Below, piece by piece: positions 24,331 through 35,559 of a stretch of 64,000 nucleotides of DNA. Numbering within the stretch: position 1 is the stretch's first letter; the number at the start of each line of letters is the position of its first letter. Origin of the DNA: Kryptolebias marmoratus (Eukaryota > Chordata > Actinopteri > Cyprinodontiformes > Rivulidae); the NCBI RefSeq assembly GCF_001649575.2, contig NC_051434.1:11874761-11938760 (forward strand), read 5' to 3'. The position numbers and the translations under genes are program-made. A model generated the notes under the pieces. It searched no databases and had not been told where the DNA came from. It was given only the letters and a program-made list of their open reading frames with translations.

Positions 24331-24500
24331 TGTTGCAGCCTGGACAAGCTGCTTGTCCATCACAGGGCCACAAAACCTCGGCCTCCCACACACCCAGGGC
24401 CAATTTAAAAATGCCAAATAATCGAACAATCACGCCTTTGGATCGTGGAAGGAAGCCGAAGATGAGAAAACGCCAACTCCACGCAGAGCGGCCTTCCTGC
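24331..24500 (+). repeat. Common teleost dispersed repeat
   Basis: Contains in order GCAGCCTGGACAAG, CATCACAGGGCCACA, GGGCCAATTTAAAAATG, TTTGGATCGTGGAAGGAAGCC and AACTCCACGCAGAG. This succession (GGGCAATTTAGAG...GGACTGTGGGAGGAA...AACTCCACACAGA) is a repeat I recall from many fish genomes. Non-coding. Confidence 0.6.
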
Positions 24501-24829
24501 TCATAGTTCCAACCAGCTTTACCACCATGCAGCTGAACTAAATGTAAATAAAGCAAAACAATACACTCTATAACCTCAGAGCAAAAAAAAGGGTAACTGA
24601 TGTGTGGCAAAGCCTGAGCTAATAAAAAGGTTTGCAGGTAAAGTCTTCCGCTCCAAATCTTGACATAATAGCGTATGAGAGAACGAAGCAACCATTGTGG
24701 CAAAAGCATTTCTGCTCTCGTCCCGTTTAAAAAAAAAGCCAACTTTAAGTTTCTAATGGATACCAGAGTCTTTGAGGAGTCTGGAGATGTCTCGTAAAGA
24801 CCCATGATTGTTATCCAGCTTGATTTGGA

Positions 24830-25200
24830 CTCATTTTTTGACCCTCCTGGTTTGAAAACTGAAACTAAGTGCTACCTTGAAACCGCTAGCTTAGAAATGC
24901 AGAAGCTAACATTAGCCGTTTGCTAAATCAAGTCTCAATCTGAAAGTCTTATTAGCTGTAGCTACTGAGTTGTTTACTACTTTACTGTAAGACTTATTTT
25001 AAATATAGCTGCATGGAATTCAAGAAAAGTGGCTTAATGAACTTTTATTTATGAGGTTTTTGGTATAAAGCTAATGACATGTAGCTAAACAGGCTACAAT
25101 GCTATTTAGCTACACTAGCTAGTAGCTAGCAAACAAGTTACAGTAATTAGTTTTTCTAGCTAGCTGTATCATAACATTTTTACTAAATTCAGTCTAAATT
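24830..25200. repeat. AGCTA/TTAGC-rich AT sequence
   Basis: Dense AGCTA, GCTAGC and TTAGC words (for example 25080-25165) without clear unit periodicity. Likely degraded repeat; no coding signal. Confidence 0.35.
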
Positions 25201-25717
25201 TGTCTATTGTTTAATTTCTTTTTATTTATTTTGTTATTGATAACATTACTAATACTCTAGCACTGTCATGTATGGGATTTGAAATTGGATTTGGCTAATA
25301 TTTTCTTTATTTGTCAATAAAAAAATAAAATAAATCTCAGAACTGTGCAAATCTCTACAATGAACAAATAAATGAGACACCAAAACCGTCCACAGATGAA
25401 CCTATAAAGACAAAGTACAAAAAGCACTCAGGCAACAGGGATGACTGCACGCCACGGTCATCGCCGACATGTTTTTCGACTCATTTTGACAGTAAATTGT
25501 AAACGCAGGTGCATTAACGAGGTGCGTGTTCCACCTTCAGGAGGTTTTTTCGGTGCGTGCTCTTCAGAAAAAACAGGTGCAGAGGTGCCTGCTTGAGATA
25601 CAAAGTGTGAATCAGGCCTGTTGGGGATTTTTATTCTTTTACTCAGTTGACAGGAAGTGGAACTGACGGCTCGTTAACGTCATTAATCCCACCTGTGTCT
25701 TCTTGCTGCTGCTGCAG

Positions 25718-27840
25718 GAGAGAATACCTGCTGTGAGGAAGGTCCAGCAGGTCTGTAATCCCACCCTCACCTCCACAGATTTCATTTAACCTAGTTTAAA
25801 ACAGCTTCTTGTTCCTGCTTTTACTTTGCCTGTAGAGAAAAAGGACGACTTCATGCTTCACCTCGAGCTCAAACCTCATGTAAGCTGACACACACACTGA
25901 CGTAAACCTGTGTTTCAAACGTCTGAAGCTTCATGAACTAAAAGCTTCCTCGTGTGTCTTGCAGCTCCTCCAGACCCTGAACAGGAAATATATGGAGGGT
26001 AAAAAAAGAAAAGATGGCTGCTGGCAAGAGAAAGCACAACAACAGACAAGTATCCAGGTAGTAGTCGGGTTCTGACTCTCTCTCTCACACACACACACAC
26101 AAAACTTAATATTGCAAATATAAAAGTTGTGAGATCATTTTAATTTTAAAAAGCTCATATTTCTTTGATCAGCTTCATATATTAAACTCGCTCTGACAAA
26201 CGGGAGCTGTTAGTTTGTCGCCTGGAGTCTGAGTTTTTTTTCACAGGGCTGTGCCAAACAAAAAAAAAAAAAAATAAAAAAGGGTAAATCAATAATTATA
26301 TAATCAGCTTTAAATATCGATTACGGTAAACAAGAAAGTGTCAAATGGAACAGAATATAAACGGTGATGGAACAATCTTGCTTCATCTGGACTAAAAGCA
26401 AAAATATAATTTATTTCTATGCATTGATTGGAAACGGACCGTTTGGAGAGCTTGATTTAAAAAATAAAAAAAGAGAGAGAAGGGAGGGACTGTCACGTCT
26501 GTGTTTGAGTCTGAATGTGGCTTTTTAAAAAAAATTCAGTTAGAGCTGGGGAAAACATTTTTAATGATCAACTGGTTTTAAAAGACTCTTTATCATTCTG
26601 ACAGAGCTGGGGTGTTTTGACTCTTAATTGAATTGAACAATACTCCATTAATCATCCTGAAAGTGTCAGACTACAGAAACAAGCTGGAATGGAAATAATC
26701 ATTTTTCTGATGAAGGTAAGGTACTGTTGGTGTACGCGGCTCCTCCGTGTGACCAAAACAACCCACCCTGAAACCCTCTACTTTACTTTGTAATCAGATT
26801 ACTGAAGCGTTTTGTAGTTTCTCTTCAGTTTTTCTCGTATTTTAGGAGCTGGAAGTTATCAACTTTCAGCACATCTGAGCAGATATTTCCTTAAATGTTT
26901 AAATGATTTATTTTTATCTTGAACTAACTGCCTAGTCTGTGTGCCATGAGCCTAAAACTGTGCTTTATTCAGCATCATATTCAATAGGAAATGCATACTT
27001 AAGTGTGACTCAGTCTCCCTACTTCATGCATACGCCCACACACACTTTATAGACACGTTTAGACCTTTATACCCTTTCAGTAATGTCTAAAGCAGCAGAT
27101 TCTAATTTCCCCCCTTTTCCTAGGGATCAACTAGTGGCCCCCGGGCCTTATCTGGCTCATGTGAAGCATTAAAATCTTAAATTATGCACAGTCTGATGCA
27201 CAGGAATCGATGAAACCAAACCTTGATTACTCGCTGACATGGTCAACTGAGAGGAAGTTGTAAACGGTGCAGAAAAGATGAGTTTTTAGGGAAACTTTGG
27301 CCAGATTTCGGCGGTCGTCTTTGTGTGTTTTGATGTGAGGATGTGGATGTTCTCTCGAGTCGGTGGTGTGGTAATATTACAGCATTTCTGTTGGAATGTG
27401 TGGACAGTTTATAGTTGTTTATAGAACATGATGGGACATATTATTCCCACAGGTCCTCGTCGTGTGCTGATGTCCCTGACTGGGTTTAAACATCTAAAAC
27501 TTGAAATCTTAAAAGTAAATTTCCTTTCAGACGTCTTCTCCACCACCCCGGAATGCCGACTCCGTCCCGCTCCGTGTGTGAGAACTGACCAAACACCAAA
27601 CTGGTGAGTCCGGCCATGACACGCTGCAGCAGTGCATGCTAGGCTAATCTAATCATTATTAGCATTAATGAGCTGAACAGAGATCAGCCGTGTTGTAAAG
27701 TTAGTTTTCTGTGAGGTTGTTGCAATCAGAGCAGATGTGCTCCACAGATGTTTGTCTGATATAGCTGCCCCTCAACTGAAAGCAAAACCTTCCCGCCTTT
27801 TAAGAACGCTCTGATTTTTGTGCTTTTGTTCAGGCATTGA
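25718..27840 (+). CDS. Candidate small multi-exon transcript, unidentified
   Basis: Splice-bounded segments keep one open frame when joined: 25718-25750, 25838-25879, 25965-26057, 26670-26715, 27531-27603 and 27834-27840 (TGA). Read through, the pieces give ERIPAVRKVQQ, KKDDFMLHLELKPH, LLQTLNRKYMEG followed by a Lys-rich stretch, TTETSWNGNNHFSDE, then a segment beginning DVFSTTPECRLRPAP and ending PNWH. Donors include GTAAGC, GTAAGG and GTGAGT. The last acceptor follows a good T-rich tract, and AATAAA lies at 28035-28040. I found no start exon and do not recognise the protein. An alternative donor exists at 25999 in the third segment, and the second could start at 25836. It may be a non-coding RNA or a chance alignment of splice-like motifs. 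Confidence 0.25.
27115..27180. mobile_element. Possible hAT-like terminal sequence
   Basis: GGATCAACTAGTGGCCCCCGGGCC resembles a hAT/MITE end (the GTGGCCCGCGGGCC type). No convincing partner end or target duplication was found. Confidence 0.25.
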
Positions 27841-28040
27841 TGTTTTAAATCGCTTATTTCTGTTAACTTTTATTTCACATGATCTTATTTAACATTTGCC
27901 TGCCTAAGTTTCTTTCCACCCCTTCATATATAAATGTTTAAACCTTAATTTACAACCTAAAACTTTTCATTCAAAAAGGAGAGAGAGAGAAAAAAAGAAG
28001 ATAATTGTCATTTATGTCCGACAGTAGAAACTGAAATAAA

Positions 28041-30495
28041 CCGGAGCCGGCAGAGTTGATGGAAACTTGGTTGATCAATCACTGAGACAACTCTAGTTGG
28101 CCCTGAGCAAATCTGTGTAGTATATAATATATTATAATAAATGAGCCATTAAGTCCACAAAAAAAGAACCGAAAAGAACAAAACATCTCCTCCAAATGTT
28201 GCAAAATGTTCCAAAGAAGATATCCACTTGAGTCTGCCGGGTTTCATGTCCTTTCAGCTCATAAAACAGAGACTCTCCTCTGCCACATGTGGAACACGGC
28301 CTTATTGGGTGGGGGAGAAAAGGAAAATGGAGACTAAAAATCCACCTCTGAGTTGTTTGTATGCATGGACTCTGCAGGAGTGTGACTCCGGGTTCAGAAA
28401 GCAATTATTCAAATCGCAGCCTCTGTAACTGGCAGGGGGAAGCGTGTCGACGACGAGGCAAGGAAGCATCGGCGAGAGCCGTAATAAAATATCCCCCGCC
28501 GTGTCGCCGGTTTATTTGTCATTGCAGTTTAGAGATAAAGTCTGTTGTCCTTGAGACGATCAGTCGTGTGTGTGTGTTAGCTGGCTCTGAACCAAGTTGT
28601 TGATCGGGGATAAATAAGAGGTTCTGTCTTTTTTTTTTTTTCCTTTCCACCAGGATCAGAGTAAACGCTCTCCGTGCTGTTGTTTTTCTGATCAAAGATG
28701 ACTGAGCCCTGACTGCTTATGAGCAGAGCTCGGCATAGTTTTCCAGGACGGCTAAATCGTGAATTAGTCACATAGATGGATTAATTGACTAACCTCCCCC
28801 CCCTTCCCCTCCTCTCCTTTCTTCCACTCGCGCTCTCAGAAATATTAATCCACGCTGCAGAGTGGCGCTGTAAGAAATGCGCTTGCTCGAGTTGATTAAT
28901 CGTCTGCTCATTCTGTAAACAACCCGCTGAAAACCTACCCAGTTCCTCCTCCTGCCGAGCTCGACTGTCTGAGGTATGAGATGTGAAAAAAAAAAATCAT
29001 TTTTCACTTATTTTCTTCTGAAGGCCTCGCGTTAAAAATTCACCGGGCATCGCGTGGACAGGGGGGTCATCTCAGGACGTGGCCTTCATCTCTGTTAGAC
29101 GTTAGGCCAGCTGTCCGCCTGGGTGTGAGGACTGAAGGTGGTTTCTGTCAGCTTTTATTGGCTTTTATTCGATATACCCATAATGCTTCTGCTCATCTGC
29201 GTGTGTTCGAGATGGCCACTGCAGCCCGTCATCATTAGCCAAAACAAAACTCTGTTAATCTGACAGATATCGAGCTCAGATTTGTGGTAGTAGCTGAGAG
29301 TCATCTAACACATCTCCTGAGACTTCACAGTATCACATGAAGGTACAAGGTTTGTCTGTAACTCCTGTCTCTTAAGTCTGACATGTTCCTTCCAGGTGTG
29401 TTAGACCTTCACTTCCTGTAAGCGTCTGCTCCACAAGGAAGACGGATTTGAACCAGCGAAACACTTAACTTGTTGTTTTTTTTAAGCTGCCACATGTTGT
29501 TGGAGCTGTAGCTCAGACAAAGGATCGCTCAAGCGCCAGCATTTGAGGAACTGCTTCAGTGTGTGCCCTTCACGCCACCCGAATTAGTGATTTTAAAATA
29601 TTGTCTCGACGCCTCGTTCGGCAAGAACTGCTGGACGGCAACCGAAGGCTCCTGATCGAACATGAAACGAACATTTTTCTCAATCCAGCTGTTCCGTCTT
29701 CAGGTTTTAGTCCTCTGGTGTTGGATTAAACGTTTCCTGAGTCTTTTTTTTTTTTTAAATCCCTCTTTCCTCGCTTTGTATTTTAAAGGTCTGCTCTGCT
29801 GGCGGACGTGCGCTCCTCGCCGTTTGTACTTAACAGGTCTCGTTCCAAGCTGTCTTGGTGTTGGAGAAAAATGTTCCGAGCGGGGAGGGATGGTGTCTTG
29901 TGCAAAACAAACAGATGGGATGTCAGTTCGACCTACTTCTTCATCTGGACTTCTCGGAGTTGAAAAGAATAACCGTGGAGGGAGAGTGGAGCTGCACGGT
30001 GCCTATAGCGCGTGACTGAAAGCACCTACATTTGCCGTTTTCTTCACTAAATTTGCATGTTTGTTTGGTTTTGTTCCTTTTAGTATTTGGCCTTTTTAAG
30101 TGCAAGCCTGCCGTTCCATTCTCCCACCCTCACCCAGTTCTTTAAAATTTATTAAGCTGTCTGACAAACGTAACCTCAGGGTTTAAATGTAGATGACAAA
30201 CAAAATCTACTTCTGAAAACTGATGCACTCAGATATCCCTGCATGGCTCCAGGACTCCAGTCCAGCTCCTCTGCGAGTGGCTTTTGTTTAAAGCCAGTGG
30301 TCCCTGCGACACCTGAAGCTCCATCGTTTCAGTAACAGCTTTACGCTTCAAACCCTAAAAATCAGATAAACTGGCTGTATTCCTGCCGAGGTTACATTCT
30401 GAATGTGAATGCAAACTCGGTGCCCACACTTTGACAGGAAGTCAACGGTGTGATCTGGGGAGTGACTCATCTGACAGCAGCTATAAACTGGAATG
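28041..30495. other. Intergenic, no gene recognised
   Basis: Mixed sequence with no coding support. A family A fragment lies at 29275-29345. The open frame at 29662-30015 has no recognisable domain. Confidence 0.45.
29275..29345 (+). repeat. Dispersed repeat family A fragment
   Basis: Contains TGTGGTAGTAGCTGAGAGTC followed by ATCTAACACATCTCCTGAG, shared with the copy near 51300-51350. Confidence 0.55.
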
Positions 30496-31540
30496 CAGGT
30501 ACATCAGTGAATTAGAATATCGCTGAAAAGCTCATTTATTTTCAGTAATTCAGTTCAACATTCAGGCTCACCGGAGTGTTTGTTTCTGTTGATTTTCATC
30601 ATGGCTCACAGCTTAAGAAAACCTAACTTTCAGTTTCTCAGAAGCTTTGAATATTACATAAATCCAATAAAATTTGATCTTTAATGCGAACATGCTGGCC
30701 TACTGTCCACGTCCTGTACAATATCTGCCCTCTGTACTTCGGTCGGGGCTCCCTTTGCATCGAGCCGGCGCAGCACAATCTGGTGTTCTGGAAGCCCCGG
30801 GGCTGTCGGCAGCCTTCAGCTCGTCGCCATCGTTGAGTCCGGTGTCTTTCATCTTCCTCTTGACAAAAACCCAACAGATTCCCTCTGAGGTTTGGCTGCA
30901 GCGCGGTGAAACCTCATGCTCATTAAAGCAGGTATCGGTGCTTCTGGTACTGTGTGCAGGTGCCAGGTTCTGCTGGGAAAATGAAATCAGAGTCTCTGTA
31001 AAGCTTGTCAGCAGAGAGAAGCAGGAAGGACTCTGCAGCCTGTGGACCAACAGCAGCAGAAGTCATGGCTCTCCAAACTGCCACCAGCTGTGGAAACTTG
31101 ACTCTGGACTTCAAGAAGCTCGGACTCTGTGCCTCTCCGCTCTTCCTCCAGACTCTGGGACCTTCATTTCCAAATGAAATGCAAAGTTTACTTTTATCTA
31201 GAAAGATAACTTTAAAGCATGGAGCAACAGTCCAGGCCCCTTTTTGTCATCAGACACTTCTGACATCTCTGGTTCAGGAGGGAAGGACCGAAGAAATGGA
31301 ACAGCTGTAGTCCACGTCCCCTGTCTGCTGCTGAGGCTCTGACTCCAGCTGCAGACCACATCTTAATTTGAATTTTCTGAGAAACTAAATTTGGAGTTTC
31401 ATGAGCTGTAAGCTGTAATCATCAAAATGAACAGAAATAAATGGTTGAAATGCATCAGTATTAAAATCTGTAACTTTTTTTGTTGATTTACTGAAATAAA
31501 TGAACTTTTTGGTGACATTCTAATTTATTGCGATGATTAA
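30496..31540 (-). mobile_element. Tc1/mariner-like element with degraded transposase
   Basis: The ends are imperfect inverted repeats: left AATTAGAATATCGCTGAAAAG...TTTATTTTCAGTAA, and right (reverse complement) AATTAGAATGTCACCAAAAAG...TTTATTTCAGTAA. Minus-strand translation shows C-terminal transposase pieces FSQQNLAPAH (about 30955-30985), FVKRKMKDTGLN and ELKAA (about 30810-30870). These match the FQQDLAPAH...GIVKRKMRDTRPN...ELKAA order of a fish Tc1 family I recall. Length is about 1.04 kb against roughly 1.6 kb remembered for intact copies, so material is missing internally. Not capable of encoding an intact enzyme. Confidence 0.75.
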
Positions 31541-31858
31541 AAATATCTTTACGTGCCATGTGTCTGAAAACAGTCATTTTACTTTGTTAAAGCTCCACAG
31601 ACAAATTGTATTTATGATTTTTTTTACTTAAAACAAAAAGTGCAACTGAATAAGTCAAACAGTATAAAGCTTATTTTCTTTAACGTTTTCCTACATATTT
31701 AGCAAAGTTACTCCCTGGCAACATTTTTCTTTTTCTTTCCATGCATGCAACAAAACACCAAAGTATGTTGCAAGCTCCTGAAACAATTGCCTTATTTTAG
31801 GCTTACATGCAGCAGGAGACTTAAAAGACAGTCAGCATATCAGCGGAGACCGGACCTC

Positions 31859-31879
31859 TTCAGCACCAGGGACAGCTCC
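31859..31879 (+). promoter_or_regulatory. RE1/NRSE-like REST binding site, copy 1
   Basis: The halves TTCAGCACCA and GGACAGC are in canonical spacing. The site matches 19 of 21 positions of the RE1 consensus I know, with changes only at positions 11 and 19. REST represses neuronal genes in non-neuronal cells through such sites. It lies about 1.4 kb upstream of the GABBR2-like start codon. Confidence 0.65.
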
Positions 31880-31898
31880 AAGACCCCCACGGCCTCTG

Positions 31899-31919
31899 TG
31901 AGCTGTCCTTGGTGCTGCA
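31899..31919 (-). promoter_or_regulatory. RE1/NRSE-like REST binding site, copy 2 (opposite strand)
   Basis: On the minus strand it has CAGCACCA and GGACAGC in canonical spacing, with 17 of 21 consensus positions. It faces copy 1 across 19 bp. Together 31861-31878 and 31900-31917 form an 18-bp inverted repeat with a single mismatch. Confidence 0.55.
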
Positions 31920-32399
31920 GTTCAAACCAAACGTTTTCTCTGAAGGCTCGAGCTGACAATGGGAGGAGAGGAAATACTATCCTGGTAATTATGAGTACTA
32001 TTTTTATTTTTTGACTGGTGGTTGGGTGTCCTGCGTGGACACGGATGCGTGAGGATGCACGCAGCTCCAGGAGCAGTTGCAGCAGGTACAGAGCTGCACA
32101 GGGAGTCAAATCCCCGCAGCCGCCCGTGGGAACAATCTCATCCCGAGGATCAACATTTCTAATGAGGGACTGAAAATATAGCTCAACAACCAACCCTTTT
32201 CTTTGATGTGACTGTTTTGACTCCATGCTGCGCAGCGCATTTGATCCCGTGTTCAGCATGAACCTCCATATCTTTCTTCTAACTGGCCCGTTTTAAATGT
32301 ATATGCTCCATAAAGCCCACTAAATCACCCTTTTGGCCGTCAAGCCGTTGAGTCTGCCCTGCATAAGCCGCCGCAGCCTTTCCACCACGCTGTTTGCCT

Positions 32400-33315
32400 C
32401 CCCTCCCCTCCCTGCTCTTCTCCCTCCCTCCCACCCTCTCCTCTCCTCTCCTCCTCCACACTCAGTGCTCCCTCTTGCGCGCTCGGTGCGCAGCAGCAGC
32501 CTCAGCCTCAGCGCTCCTCTGACGCACTCGGAGATGAGCATCCCAGTCCCGCAGGCTGTCAGGACAGACGCTCCCGACCGACCTCCCTCACAAGCTTTCA
32601 ACTTCAGCTCTTTTCGTCTGTTTCGTTTTTCTTTTTCGCATTTTTCTCCCGTTTCTTCTTGATTTGTTGTTTTATTTTTTATTTCTCCCCCCTCCCCGCA
32701 CGCACACACACACACACACACACCAACTGAGCTCTGCGCTCGGCAGTGATGCTCACGTCTCTTGGTTAAGGATTTACTCCGGAGGAAAGAACTGTCAGCG
32801 AGAGTGATTCATATCTATCTGCGCTTTTTACGCGGTTCTGTTTCCCTTCCTGATTCTGGGGAGGGGGGCATCATTCAGAACCCCTTGTGACAAGTGCTTC
32901 AAATTAAAGGTGAGGAGGAGGAGGAGGGGGGAGCCGTTTTGGCAGGAGCTGGTTTAGATGACGGACACCGACAGGCTGGAGATCTCCATCTGCAACGCGA
33001 CTTCCTGAGAGCTTGGAATATTCTCTCTGAGGTGTTTCTGCTCCACAGCAGAAATCTTGTGCCAGTTTGCGGTCAGAATCCACACAGGCAGCGTGCCCAC
33101 TGCAGGGGCTGCTGCGCCTTTTTCTTTCTTTTTTTTTTTTTTCTTCCCTGCTCTAACCTCAGATTTCCTCCAGACGTGGGCTCTAAGCATCCTGGACGAG
33201 CCCGGACCGGCGATGCCCGGGCAGTGAGCGCTCGGTGGTGGTGGTAGGAGGGCAGGGAGGGAGGAGGAGGAGGAGGGAGGGTGGGATTGATTCGGTCACC
33301 CTGCTCGGCAGCAGC
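32400..33315 (+). promoter_or_regulatory. Probable GABBR2 promoter and 5'UTR, with possible leader intron
   Basis: CT-rich then CpG-containing sequence precedes the first coding exon. A CA run lies at 32702-32722. A plausible leader intron runs from the donor AAAG|GTGAGG (GT at 32910-32911) to the acceptor CTAACCTCAG (AG at 33161-33162), which follows a tract of about 40 mostly T bases. The transcription start is not visible in sequence. Confidence 0.4.
32702..32722. repeat. (CA)n microsatellite in the GABBR2 leader region
   Basis: Direct run of about ten CA units. Confidence 0.85.
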
Positions 33316-33615
33316 ATGGCTCCAGCCCGGAGGGAGCGCGGCGGCCGGGAGATGCTCCTGCTGCTCTGCGCGCTGCTCTTCCAGCCCGCGCCGGCGAAGG
33401 TGTGCAACGACCGCACCAAGCACGGACAGGACAACAGCTGGTTCACCAGGGACGGGGAGAACTTGCCCATCATGGTGCTGATGCCCATGAACGAGTCGGC
33501 CCAGATGAGCAGCATCAGCCAGGGGATCGAGCCGGCGGTCCAGCTGGCCATCCAGCACATACGGGAGTCCAGGAAGTACCCCTTCTCCCTCATCACCAAG
33601 ATCTACGACACCGAG
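33316..33615 (+). CDS. gabbr2: GABA-B receptor subunit 2-like, first coding exon (partial gene)
   Basis: One hundred codons end exactly at a GAG|GTAAAC donor in phase 0. GABBR2 is the G-protein-coupling subunit of the GABA-B heterodimer at neuronal membranes. The sequence shows a signal peptide (hydrophobic MLLLLCALLF at 13-22, likely cut after PAPA near 27), then the first strand and helix of the Venus-flytrap domain: IMVLMPM (52-58), SISQGIEPAVQLAIQHIR (66-83) and IYDTE (96-100). Recalled human GABBR2 has IMGLMPL, SIGRGVLPAVELAIEQIR and LYDTE in the same spacing. A sequon N-E-S lies at 59-61. The ATG is in good context (A at -3, G at +4) and is the first in this frame. Residues 28-49 (KVCNDRTKHGQDNSWFTRDG...) do not match human, so a fish-specific paralogue is possible. 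Remaining exons lie beyond the window. GALNT12 nearby supports the identity. Confidence 0.82.
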
Positions 33616-34324
33616 GTAAACATATGGTGGCGACTGTGTGTGTGTGTGTCTGTGCGTGTGTGCGCGCGCACAGCCCCGCAGCGCGCTGCCCAGGGTCCCT
33701 CCGAGCAGACAGGGTGCTCGTGGCTCCTCTTTGCGCCAAAGTGAACTCCTCTCAGGTTTGCACGCATTCCGTCCAATGTCGCAGCGCACTTCTAGGCTCC
33801 GCGTCAGCCCGTTCTCTGATCCCACAGCACCGATTTTTATGGAATTTATTTCTGTTTTCACAAATATCACAACCCCAAGGTGCCCTTCAGCGCGTCTGTA
33901 CCCAAACTAATTAAAACACCACACCGTGCCTGTATTTTTATTTATTTATTTATTTATTTTTTGCAAACGTCTCTTTAAAGCCAGGCTTTTCAGTCACGAA
34001 TCAGTGCCTCCTCCCGGACACTGAAGTCTCTCCTCTCGTGGAGCCTGAAGATGGCGGTAATTGGATGCGCGAGCTCTCTCCTCCAAACCCGGGCACTCTT
34101 AAACGGAGAATGATGTCGCTGCATTCAGGCTTCACGTTATGATTAATTTAACAGCCTCAATTGAAATCCTCTTCCAAGTTTAGTCACTGTTAACCCTTTG
34201 CGAGCCTCCCCCTCCTCCATGAGCACAGGAGCAAAATGTGTTATGGTTTCTGAGCCACAGAGCTCAGTCTGAAGGTGGTTTGTGTGTTGGACCACTTATT
34301 CTGCTGCTTTGTGGAGAACATTTA

Positions 34325-34560
34325 GTCAAATTTATTTTAGAGCACAGTTAAAAGCAAGCTCTGACCAAAGTGCTGTGCATGTAAAACTCATTCAATCATA
34401 GGAATAAAAAGGGTTTAGCTCTGCTGTGTACAGCATGTTTTACAATATTGGCTTATTTTTCACCCTAGCCATTCAATTCCACGTGTGTGACATAAACCAA
34501 GTAATGAGTGAAACATCAATACAAAGGGCCAGATAAGTAAAGAAAAAGGACAATTCAAAC
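34325..34560 (-). mobile_element. Probable L2-like LINE 3' tail
   Basis: CTCTGACCAAAGTGCTGTGCATG followed by an AATAAAA-rich stretch resembles, in reverse orientation, the 3' untranslated end of fish L2-type LINEs (TTGACCAAAGTGCTGTACA). No coding part is present. Confidence 0.4.
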
Positions 34561-35559
34561 TAAAGCAGCTTTAAAACTCAGTAGTTCTGAGTTTCATCCA
34601 AACATCTCCAACCTTTTTCTTTTCTCTTTGTCTGATACAGTCTGGTGACACTGTTTTCCGTGCATTTATTTTAGCATTCATAATGGAAAAGTAAATTTCC
34701 TTTCGTGGCTACGAGTCAGGTTTTATGATGGATAGCAGATTTTTGTGCCACATCTGCTCTACGGTTACATTTTAAACCAACAGAAGCATTCAGGGGGCCT
34801 TTTGGGAGTCTGGATTTCTTTTCAAAGGTGCATTGCAGTTCAGAAAACTACAACTTAAAACGCATCTAACTAGTGGCACTTTCTTTGCACAGAAACCTGT
34901 AAGTTTCCCGAACATACCAGGGGTTCCGCCTGCACACAGGCGTGTCTGTGTGACAGGCGGCGCACGGCGTCCTGTTGGCCCCGGGGTAAGCCCTCAGACG
35001 CAAGCGTGCTCTGGAACCATGGGATTATTACGCTGTTATGAGAGTTGGGATTTTTGTCCTCCCCCACCCCTCACACCCTCCCCCTCCCGGGAGAGAAAGA
35101 TGAGCTGGAAGCAGGAGGTCAGTGGGCCATCCTCACATCCTCTTGCTGGGAACGCTCCGGTTCTAATGCTGCCAATCAGCGCCGCTCATCAGACTGCTGT
35201 TATCTGAGGACGCCGCGGTGAAACACGAGCCTCTGCTGGGTTTGCGAAGCCGACCTCCTCGCATTTCGCAGCAGTTTTGCGTGGAGAATTGCTGAAAAAA
35301 GGGATCTTTGTTCAAGGGGAGGAAAAAACATTGTACATGTTGCACTGAAGACCATGTTTTCTGCTGTGAGGAATGAATTATTTTTCTGTAAATTCTGACA
35401 AGGAGCCCATCTGTAACATTTTTTAGGCTCGTGGTTGTGCTGGTATGGGGTTACTGAGCAGTAAAAAGCAAAAACTTGTTTTATTGCAAGTTAAAGAGCT
35501 TATTGAGTGTTTACAAAAATAATTAAAGGACTAACATTCCTTCAAGGAATGCATATCGC

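Larger units (their letters stand above)
31541..32400. other. GABBR2 upstream region
   Basis: Unique-looking sequence between the Tc1 remnant and the CT-rich promoter region. It holds the paired RE1-like sites described separately. Nothing coding is supported. Confidence 0.5.

Noticed and set aside
33073..33870. 265-codon minus-strand open frame across GABBR2 exon 1
   Set aside because: It is the antisense shadow of the GC-rich coding exon and its flanks, with low-complexity proline and histidine runs.
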